Source: Mariprofundaceae bacterium (GTDB lineage: Bacteria; Pseudomonadota; Zetaproteobacteria; Mariprofundales; Mariprofundaceae). Taken from it: a stretch of 64,000 nucleotides of DNA. The DNA is taken from assembly GCA_030950925.1 (NCBI GenBank), contig JAUZQO010000035.1:1-64000 (forward strand), given 5' to 3'. Position numbers and translations under genes: made by a program. The notes below the pieces were generated by a model. The model made no database searches. It had not been told where the DNA came from and saw nothing but the letters and a program-made list of their open reading frames with translations. Below are positions 53,491 through 61,043 of the stretch, in pieces; positions within the stretch are counted from its first letter, which is position 1; every line of letters starts with the position of its first letter.

Positions 53491-53789
53491 TTGATGATGA
53501 GTTAGATGAAATAAATAAATTCAGTGTTGGGAAACATGGTGGGAATGAGGTAACTAAGACATTCAAAAGAATTGGAGTGGACGCTAAGGATGTAATTTCA
53601 GACTTTGAAGATATTAATAACTTTTTTAATTTACGCAATGGGATTGTCCATCCAGAAAATATAGCAATGACTAAAACACTGCCGCCATCGCCCAATGAAA
53701 TCAGAAAGTATATTTTATTATTATATTTATACATCAAAAAAATCAATACACATCTATCAAAAAATATTTTATCTAACAGGGAAAGGTAG
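53491..53789 (+). pseudogene. HEPN-domain protein, C-terminal remnant
   Basis: The frame after the metH stop encodes about 98 residues ending in a HEPN-like segment: FEDINNFFNLRNGIVHPEN contains the R-x4-H (RNGIVH) RNase motif, followed by a Leu/Ile/Lys-rich helix. The frame continues upstream only into metH in another phase, so there is no proper start and the 5' part is lost. HEPN domains of this sort are common in abortive-infection and toxin genes. This looks like a truncated remnant beside a small mobile element. By eye it is more A+T-rich than metH. Confidence 0.5.
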
Positions 53790-53952
53790 GTTATTCACAT
53801 ACAAGGAATATAGCGTTTCGCCTTCAACAGATGAACCTTGCTTACAGAAAATTCTTTCTCAAATGTTCGTAAGCATGGTTACGCGTAAAAAAATCGTTGC
53901 AAACAAAGCCATGTGGCAATCATCACGAGGAGTCATAAATCCTGCGGGTTAA
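53786..53952. mobile_element. MITE-like element, diverged copy 2
   Basis: Non-coding sequence related to the element at 45346-45514. Shared blocks include TTCTTTCT, CGTAAGCA, then TTGCAAACAAAG in the same order and spacing, and a right end of similar form (CATAAATCCTGCGGG) against TTAA at 53949-53952. As in copy 1, that TTAA holds the stop codon of the opposing gene, here accA. The left end is degraded: TAGGTTATTCAC is recognisable but no left TTAA is seen. Confidence 0.6.
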
Positions 53953-54911
53953 GACTTTTCTGAAAAAACACCAATATTACGCAAGCGATCTTCACGTTGC
54001 TTCAACAACAGGTGAACAGGAATCGCAGAGACTTCACGCAAGCCTTTTTCCAATACTTTTTTCATCATTTTCGCGGCATCTTTCAAGTTGCGATGCGCTC
54101 CTTCGCTGGGTTCGGGTATGACCTCATCAATCAACCCCAGTTCTTGCAAATCACTGACGGTGGGTTTCAATGATTCCGCAGCTTTGTCGGCAAATGCACG
54201 ATCACGCCATAAAATAGCCGCGCAGCCTTCGGGTGAAATCACAGAGTAGGTGGTGAGTTGTTGCATATAAAGTCGATCACCCACACCGATTGCCAAGGCA
54301 CCTCCCGAACCACCTTCACCAATCACGGTGCATAATACAGGCACTTTCAAGACAGCTAATTCCATGAGATTGCGTGCAATGGCTTCACTTTGCCCGCGCT
54401 CTTCCGCATCAATGCCCGGCCATGCTCCTGCTGTATCAATAAATGTCATCACAGGAATGTTGAAGCGTTCAGCAAGGTGAAAAAGACGCAAGGCTTTGCG
54501 ATAACCTTCTGGCCTTGCCATGCCAAAGTTACGTTTGATTTTTTCTTTGGTATCACGTCCTTTTTGATGCCCCACAAGCATGACGGTTTGTGAACCCAAA
54601 TGGGCAAGTCCACCGACAATGGCAGCATCATCAGCAAAAGCACGGTCACCATGTAACTCCTGAAAATCATCAAAAATTAAGGGTATATAATCCAAGAAAT
54701 TCGGGCGATCAGGATGGCGGGAAAGTTGCGCCATTTGCCCGCGTGAGGCTTCGCCATAGGTTTTTGCAATCAAATCATCACGTTTGCTGTTCAGATGTTC
54801 GACTTCTTCAGAAATATCCACATTTGCATCGCTGCTCATGCGTGACAATTCATTGATTTTGTCTGTCAACTCAGCAATAGGGCGTTCAAACTCAAGATAA
54901 CTGTAAGCCAT
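53949..54911 (-). CDS. accA: Acetyl-CoA carboxylase carboxyltransferase alpha subunit
   Basis: AccA with AccD transfers carboxyl from biotin to acetyl-CoA, the first step of fatty acid synthesis. The 320-residue protein has the N-terminal YLEFERPIAELTDKINEL helix and LIFDDFQELHGDRAFADDAAIVGGLA. MARPEGYRKALRLF, FIDTAGAWPGIDAEERGQSEAIARNL and GEGGSGGALAIGVGDRL form the crotonase core. It lies 11 bases after dnaE on the same strand, the gene order also seen in Escherichia coli. The stop is inside the TTAA of the small element. Confidence 0.97.
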   Translation of the reverse strand: MAYSYLEFERPIAELTDKINELSRMSSDANVDISEEVEHLNSKRDDLIAKTYGEASRGQMAQLSRHPDRPNFLDYIPLIFDDFQELHGDRAFADDAAIVGGLAHLGSQTVMLVGHQKGRDTKEKIKRNFGMARPEGYRKALRLFHLAERFNIPVMTFIDTAGAWPGIDAEERGQSEAIARNLMELAVLKVPVLCTVIGEGGSGGALAIGVGDRLYMQQLTTYSVISPEGCAAILWRDRAFADKAAESLKPTVSDLQELGLIDEVIPEPSEGAHRNLKDAAKMMKKVLEKGLREVSAIPVHLLLKQREDRLRNIGVFSEKS

Positions 54912-54922
54912 GGTTTCCTCAC

Positions 54923-57900
54923 TTAATCCGATTTCTTTCGAAAGGTTCTTGTTTCTTCAATCTTTGGTTTCCATGTTGCACATTGAACATGAATGTTATC
55001 TTTATCCCACAGTGCGAGCAGCTTATGTCGTGTCTCGGGAGTCCATGCGGGGGCAGGTTGATTGGATTCAAGAACCGCAATACTGCCATTGCCCAAGCGG
55101 ACTTGGAACTTCCATTGTACGGCGATGTCTTTATCGACGGCTAAATCACGCAATGTTTGGCACTGTTGAGGACTCCAAGATCCAGCATCGGAGTTGATGG
55201 TGATGCGTCGAACCAGTTGTGGTAAGATTTCATCCAACAGGGTGATGGCTTCAGCAATCAAAATGGGTTCATCTTTGGATGTATCAACTTTGGCAGCCAA
55301 TAATAAGGGTTCGCCCGCGTGAATAGCATCACGACATGTACCATAAAGTTTTGAAAATACGACCATTTCAGCACGCCCATGCAAATCTTCCAGTTGTATA
55401 AATGCCATGACCCCACGGGCAGTACGGTGTTCTTTTACACTGGAGATAAACACGGGTAAAATGACCTTGGCATCATCCAAACAATCATCCAGATCACCCA
55501 AATGAATGTCGCCTAACCCTGAAATATGATGCAAATAACTGTGCAAAGGATGCCCCGTTAAATAAAAACCAAGGCATTCACGTTCGAGTTCAAGGCATTC
55601 ACGCTCATCCCATGGTGCAAGATCTGCAAACAACTCATGCCCATCGGCACTGGCTTTTTCAATGGCAAATAGCCCCACTTGGCGGGCGACGCGATCATGA
55701 CGGCGGCGTGCTGCCTCTTGCAAAGCTGTGCTCATCCCTTCCAAACCCGAACGCAGGTGTGGCACCATGCTATCTAAAGCTCCAGCCTTGACCAAAGCTT
55801 CACAGACACGTTTGTTCAATGTTTTTTCAGGTAATTGAAACACCATATCTTCAAAGGATGTAAAAGGCTGTTTGGATTTTCGTGTTTTGACCAAGGTGCG
55901 AATGATGGCCTCACCCACCCCTTTGATTGCACCCAAACCAAAACGAATCGCATCACCTTCAGGTATAAACTCCCAATCGGATGCATTCACATCAGGTGGC
56001 AACATGGTTAATCCCATTTCAGCACAATCGGCGACTAAAATAGCGATTTTGTCGGTATTGCCCATATCACAAGATAGCGTGGCAGCCATGAAAGCTTGAG
56101 GGTAATGGGCTTTTAAATAGGCGGTTTGATAGCAAATGAGCGCATACGCCGCCGAATGTGACTTGTTGAAACCATAACCCGCAAACTTTTCCATCAAATC
56201 GAAGACATGTTCGGCTTTATCTGCGGGGATACTTAATCCCCCTGAACCTTCCATGAAAATTTTACGTTGCTCTTCCATTTCTTCGGGCTTTTTCTTACCC
56301 ATGGCACGCCGCAACATATCGGCTTGCCCCAAGCTATATCCCGCCAAAACTTGTGCGATTTGCATCACTTGTTCTTGATACAAAATCACCCCATTGGTTT
56401 CTTTTAAGATGGGTTCAAGTTGGGGTAATGGATATTCAATGGCTTGCCGACCATGTTTGCACGCCACATATGTGCCGACCATGCCCGATTCCATAGGACC
56501 TGGGCGATACAGTGCCACCAGTGCAATAATATCTTCAAAACAATCGGGCTTGAGTTCGGTTAAAAGCTCACGCATACCTTGTGATTCCACTTGAAATACG
56601 GCTTTGGTTTGTCCGCGTTGCATGAGTTTGAAACTTGCAAGATCATGCATTGGAATGCGTGAAATATCAAAATCTTGGCAGCCTTGTTGTTGATGTACCA
56701 AACGACACGCCAAATCAATAACTGTGAGGGTTTTAAGACCCAAAAAGTCGAACTTAATCAAGCCCATCTTTTCAGAACTACCCATATCCCACTGCACAAC
56801 TTTGGATTCTGCTCCCGTGATTTTGAATAACGGTGCATTTTCAACAAGGGCATCTTTACCAATGACCACGCCCGCAGCATGCGTGCCAGCATTGCGATGT
56901 TTGCCTTCCAGCTTGCGCGCCAAATCAAACAAACGTGCCACTTCATCATCGTCTTGAATAAGTTTGGCAAGCCGCTCCTCTTGCTCTTCGGCTTTGGCAA
57001 GCGTCATTTTAAGCTCATCGGGAATCAGCTTGGCAACCATATTGACCTTGCTTAGTTCAAGCCCCAAGGCACGCCCGACATCACGAATCACCGCTTTGGC
57101 TTTCATTGCGCCAAAGGTGATAATTTGAGAGACTTTTTCTTCACCATATTTATCTGTGACATAACGAATGGCTTCTTCACGGCGAGACATACAGAAATCA
57201 ATATCAAAATCAGGCATGGAAATGCGTTCAGGGTTTAAAAAACGTTCAAATAATAAACCATATTTGATGGGATCGAGATCGGTAATCAACATGGCATAAG
57301 CCACCAAAGAACCAGCACCTGAACCACGCCCTGGCCCAACAGGGATGCCTTGCTCTTTTGACCACTTGATAAAATCAGCAACAATCAAAAAGTAACCTGG
57401 GAAGCCCATTTGATTGATAATGCCCAATTCAAAGCGAAGCCTTGCATCATATTCGCCACGGTCTGCATCAGCTTTGCCTGCAAGAATAGCTGGCCAACGA
57501 ATATCCAGCCCCTTTTGTGCCACTTGGCACATATAATCGGCTAAATCCATGTTATCGGGCGTTTGAAAATCGGGCAGTTTGTATTGTCCAAACTGCAAAT
57601 CAATGTTGCAGCGTTGCGCGATATTCAGGGTGTTTTCTAATGCTTGCGGTAGATCTTTAAACAAAGTTTGCATGGCTGCTGAGGATTTAAGATGAAACTC
57701 TGGGTTAAAGCCTTCGGCGACATTATCATCCAAAGTTCGGTTGTCTCGAATCGCCAGTAATGCTTCAAAGGCATTGAAATCGTCACTTTGTTCAAAATGG
57801 GTGTTGTTGGAAGCAACCAATGGAATATCGAGGCTGTCTGCGAGTTGGATGATTTTATCGTTGATAATATTTTGCGCAGGAATGCCATGACGTTGAAGTT

Positions 57901-58444
57901 CAATGAAAAAACAGGGTGCTTCACCTTGCTCTTGATTAAAAATATCTTGATATTCAAGTGCCAGTTCGCGTGCCACATCATCATTACCTTTTTGTAAGGC
58001 TTGCTCAATTTCGCCGTTGATGCCACTGGATAGGGCAATCAAACCTTGTCCATATTGACGCAACAAAGCCTTGTCGATGCGTGGTTTGTAGTAAAAACCT
58101 TCCAAATAACCGATAGAAGCCAGTTTTAAAAGGTTCTTCCAACCTGTTTCATTGCGTGCCAACAATACAATTTGACCATAACGTGGTGAACGTGGGCCTG
58201 TAGATACACGTTGTTGGTAATCATCACAGACAAACAATTCACAGCCCATGATGGGTTTTACACCGGCCTTGAGTGCTTGAGAATAAAATGCAATCGCACC
58301 AAATAAATTACCATAATCGGTCAGGGCAATGGCAGGTTGTTGCATCTCAACCGTTTTACTCAATAAACCATTGATACTGCTCATGGCAGAAAGCAGTGAG
58401 TAATCGGAGTGGTTGTGGAGATGGACAAAAGGTGAGAAAGACAT
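54923..58444 (-). CDS. dnaE: DNA polymerase III alpha subunit
   Basis: The 1173-residue replicative polymerase. N-terminal PHP domain begins FVHLHNHSDYSLLSAMSSING. The palm has GPGRGSGAGSLVAYAM and PDFDIDFCMSRREE with catalytic aspartates near 400-405. AGTHAAGVVIGKD, GFNKSHSAAYALICYQTAYLKAHYP, a helix-hairpin region (GLGAIKGVGEAIIRTL) and an OB fold (ARGVMAFIQLEDLHGRAEMVVF) follow. Slightly longer than the Escherichia coli protein. The gene starts divergent from fadE across 137 bases with two palindromes. Confidence 0.98.
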   Translation of the reverse strand: MSFSPFVHLHNHSDYSLLSAMSSINGLLSKTVEMQQPAIALTDYGNLFGAIAFYSQALKAGVKPIMGCELFVCDDYQQRVSTGPRSPRYGQIVLLARNETGWKNLLKLASIGYLEGFYYKPRIDKALLRQYGQGLIALSSGINGEIEQALQKGNDDVARELALEYQDIFNQEQGEAPCFFIELQRHGIPAQNIINDKIIQLADSLDIPLVASNNTHFEQSDDFNAFEALLAIRDNRTLDDNVAEGFNPEFHLKSSAAMQTLFKDLPQALENTLNIAQRCNIDLQFGQYKLPDFQTPDNMDLADYMCQVAQKGLDIRWPAILAGKADADRGEYDARLRFELGIINQMGFPGYFLIVADFIKWSKEQGIPVGPGRGSGAGSLVAYAMLITDLDPIKYGLLFERFLNPERISMPDFDIDFCMSRREEAIRYVTDKYGEEKVSQIITFGAMKAKAVIRDVGRALGLELSKVNMVAKLIPDELKMTLAKAEEQEERLAKLIQDDDEVARLFDLARKLEGKHRNAGTHAAGVVIGKDALVENAPLFKITGAESKVVQWDMGSSEKMGLIKFDFLGLKTLTVIDLACRLVHQQQGCQDFDISRIPMHDLASFKLMQRGQTKAVFQVESQGMRELLTELKPDCFEDIIALVALYRPGPMESGMVGTYVACKHGRQAIEYPLPQLEPILKETNGVILYQEQVMQIAQVLAGYSLGQADMLRRAMGKKKPEEMEEQRKIFMEGSGGLSIPADKAEHVFDLMEKFAGYGFNKSHSAAYALICYQTAYLKAHYPQAFMAATLSCDMGNTDKIAILVADCAEMGLTMLPPDVNASDWEFIPEGDAIRFGLGAIKGVGEAIIRTLVKTRKSKQPFTSFEDMVFQLPEKTLNKRVCEALVKAGALDSMVPHLRSGLEGMSTALQEAARRRHDRVARQVGLFAIEKASADGHELFADLAPWDERECLELERECLGFYLTGHPLHSYLHHISGLGDIHLGDLDDCLDDAKVILPVFISSVKEHRTARGVMAFIQLEDLHGRAEMVVFSKLYGTCRDAIHAGEPLLLAAKVDTSKDEPILIAEAITLLDEILPQLVRRITINSDAGSWSPQQCQTLRDLAVDKDIAVQWKFQVRLGNGSIAVLESNQPAPAWTPETRHKLLALWDKDNIHVQCATWKPKIEETRTFRKKSD

Positions 58445-58459
58445 CGGCGAAGCTTAACT

Positions 58460-58487
58460 AAGCTTGATAAATAGGGCTATCAAGCTT
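58460..58487. promoter_or_regulatory. Perfect 10-bp hairpin in the dnaE-fadE gap
   Basis: AAGCTTGATA and TATCAAGCTT form a perfect inverted repeat around an eight-base loop, 15 bases upstream of the dnaE start. With no T-run on either side, a regulatory or structural role is more likely than termination. Confidence 0.45.
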
Positions 58488-58530
58488 GTATATGCTTTAA
58501 GTCCGACAGGCGTTTAGAGATGGCGGTCAC

Positions 58531-58542
58531 TTCATGCATGAA
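58531..58542. promoter_or_regulatory. 12-bp palindrome upstream of fadE
   Basis: TTCATGCATGAA is a perfect palindrome 39 bases before the fadE start, where a repressor operator would lie. Fatty acid degradation genes are often controlled by TetR- or GntR-type repressors at such sites; which one acts here is unknown. Confidence 0.4.
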
Positions 58543-58581
58543 TAAACGCGTGAGCGCGATTCAAAATAAGGAGGTTTCACC

Positions 58582-60975
58582 ATGTGGCAATGGATTTTTC
58601 TATGTCTTTATGTGTTGGTTATTGGGGTTGCGGTTGTGCGTATGCATGATGCATCGTTAAAGCAGTGGACAGTGGGGTTGCTGGGCAGTGCAGTGCTGTT
58701 GGTTTGGACAGGTATTATTCCGAGTGTTCTAGGGTGGTTTTTGATGCTTGTGTTGGCTATGTTGTTGCTTTCTTTACATGCACATGCATGGCGACAGAAG
58801 TATCTTAGTACACCATTGTTTCATCGTTTGAAAAAGATGTTGCCGCCGATTTCCCAAACAGAAAAAGAAGCCATGGCTTCAGGAACCACGCATTGGGATG
58901 CTGAATTATTTTCTGGTCATCCCGATTGGCAGATGTTGTTGAAGGTTCCGAAGAACCAGCTCAGCGAAGCCGAACAATCTTTTCTTGATGGTGAAGTCAC
59001 GACATTGTGTTCGATGTTGGATGATTGGCATATCATCCATGAACGTCACGATTTAACACCTGAGTGTTGGCAGTACCTCAAAGAAAATCGATTTTTTGGT
59101 ATGATTATCCCTTGTGAATATGGTGGGCTAGGTTTTTCAGCCTATGCGCACTCGCAAGTGATTCAGAAAATTTCCAGTCGCTCACTTTCGGCTGCGGTGA
59201 CAGTGATGGTACCCAACTCACTGGGACCTGCCGAGTTGCTTTTGGCGTATGGTACCGATGCGCAACAAGCCCATTATTTACCCCGTTTGGCTACGGGAGC
59301 AGAGATGCCTTGTTTTGCGTTGACCAGCCCCGTTGCAGGCTCTGATGCCACAGCCATGACCGATACAGGCGTGGTATGTCGTCAAATGTTTGAAGGCGAA
59401 GAAGTCTTGGGGTTTTGTTTGAATTGGGAAAAACGTTATATCACCTTAGGGCCAATAGCGACGTTGTTGGGCTTGGCATTTCATGCCTATGACCCCGATG
59501 GTTTGTTGGGTGAGGATGAAGATTTGGGCATGACTTGCGCCTTGATTCCCACCGATACCCAAGGCATCAATATTGGCAGGCGACACAACCCCATGGGTGC
59601 AGCGTTTATGAATGGCCCCAATTCTGGTGAGAATGTGTTTATTCCCATGCACTGGTTGATTGGGGGCGCGGCTTATATTGGTAAGGGTTGGCAAATGTTG
59701 GTGGAACGTCTGGCTGTGGGGCGTGGCATTTCGTTGCCAGCATTGAGCGTGGGCGCTGCCAAGCGGGTGGCACAAACTACGGGTGCTTATGCGTACATTC
59801 GCGAGCAATTTCACTGTTCGATTGGTGATTTTGAAGGTGTTCAAACGGTGTTAGCAGAGATTGCAGGTCGAAGTTATGCCATGGATGCCACACGTTTGTT
59901 GATGGTATCGATTCTGGATCAAGGTGAACGACCATCTGTGTTGACGGCAATTTCCAAATATTATCTGACTGAATCCATGCGCACGGTGATCAATCATGGC
60001 ATGGATGTGCATGGTGGTCGTGGTATTTGCATGGGATCATCCAATTATTTGGCAGCCATGTACCAAACTATCCCCATTGGTATCACAGTTGAAGGTGCGA
60101 ATATTTTGACCCGAAGCTTGATGATTTTTGGGCAAGGAATTGTGCGATGTCATCCGTTTTTGCAATCAGAAATGGAAGCGATGGAACATGATGATATCGA
60201 ACTTTTTGATGTGTTGTTGCAAGAGCATGCTTGGCACTTTGCCCAAAATATTTTGCGTTCATTTAGCTTGGGTATCACAAGCCGTTGGCTGCAAGTTCCC
60301 ATTCAGGGCGCGCTCAAACCGTATGCCCAACAATTGGCTCGTTTTTCTGCATCATTTGCAGTGTTATCTGATGTGGCATTGATGCGCTTGGGCGGAACAT
60401 TGAAACGTAAAGAGATGTTGTCAGGACGTTTTGCTGATGCTTTGGGTTATATGTATATGGCTTCTGCAACCATCAAGCACTTTGAAGATGATGGTTGCCC
60501 TAAACATGATGAAACAGTGGCGACTTGGGCATGTCAGTGGAGTTTGTATCAGGTGCAAGAGGCATTGTATGATGTGATCCATACACTTTCACTGCCTTGT
60601 TGGATGCGCCTGAAACTCAAGCTTTGGGTGTTCCCATTGGGGCGAGGTTTGCATAAGCCCAGTGATCAACTTGCAACAAGTCTTGCTTTACAATTGCAAA
60701 CATCGAGTCAAGCACGGGAGGCTTGGTTGTCTGGTTTGGATGAAAATACAGAGGCAGAGCATATCACAGGATGTTTGGAATATGCCTTGCGTTTGAGCTT
60801 AAAGGCAGCGCCTGTGGAACAGCGATTACGCCAGCAAGGCATTCATTTTACAGAAGAAAATCAGCAAGATTTGTGTGAACAAGGTGTGTTGAGCAAGAAA
60901 GAAGTGAGCTTACTGGTGAGCAAAGCCAAGGCGGTTCGCTATGCCATTGATGTGGATGATTTTGTGGGTATTTAA
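58582..60975 (+). CDS. fadE: FadE-type acyl-CoA dehydrogenase
   Basis: A 797-residue FAD enzyme of the FadE class, the first oxidation step of fatty acid beta-oxidation (Escherichia coli FadE is 814). Two or three membrane helices at 3-65 anchor it. The dehydrogenase core has YLKENRFFGMIIPCEYGGLGFSAYAHS, CFALTSPVAGSDATAMTDTG, and HGMDVHGGRGICMG with the catalytic-loop GITVEGANILTRSLMIFGQG near 495-515. A long helical C-terminal domain (DUF1974) completes it. The start has a near-perfect AAGGAGG. A 12-bp palindrome upstream may be its operator. Confidence 0.94.
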   Translation: MWQWIFLCLYVLVIGVAVVRMHDASLKQWTVGLLGSAVLLVWTGIIPSVLGWFLMLVLAMLLLSLHAHAWRQKYLSTPLFHRLKKMLPPISQTEKEAMASGTTHWDAELFSGHPDWQMLLKVPKNQLSEAEQSFLDGEVTTLCSMLDDWHIIHERHDLTPECWQYLKENRFFGMIIPCEYGGLGFSAYAHSQVIQKISSRSLSAAVTVMVPNSLGPAELLLAYGTDAQQAHYLPRLATGAEMPCFALTSPVAGSDATAMTDTGVVCRQMFEGEEVLGFCLNWEKRYITLGPIATLLGLAFHAYDPDGLLGEDEDLGMTCALIPTDTQGINIGRRHNPMGAAFMNGPNSGENVFIPMHWLIGGAAYIGKGWQMLVERLAVGRGISLPALSVGAAKRVAQTTGAYAYIREQFHCSIGDFEGVQTVLAEIAGRSYAMDATRLLMVSILDQGERPSVLTAISKYYLTESMRTVINHGMDVHGGRGICMGSSNYLAAMYQTIPIGITVEGANILTRSLMIFGQGIVRCHPFLQSEMEAMEHDDIELFDVLLQEHAWHFAQNILRSFSLGITSRWLQVPIQGALKPYAQQLARFSASFAVLSDVALMRLGGTLKRKEMLSGRFADALGYMYMASATIKHFEDDGCPKHDETVATWACQWSLYQVQEALYDVIHTLSLPCWMRLKLKLWVFPLGRGLHKPSDQLATSLALQLQTSSQAREAWLSGLDENTEAEHITGCLEYALRLSLKAAPVEQRLRQQGIHFTEENQQDLCEQGVLSKKEVSLLVSKAKAVRYAIDVDDFVGI

Positions 60976-61043
60976 GTTTTTTTCATGCGTTTTCAGTAGA
61001 CTGCGCCTTTTTTGAAAGACCATGCTTGCTTTTGGAGTAATTT

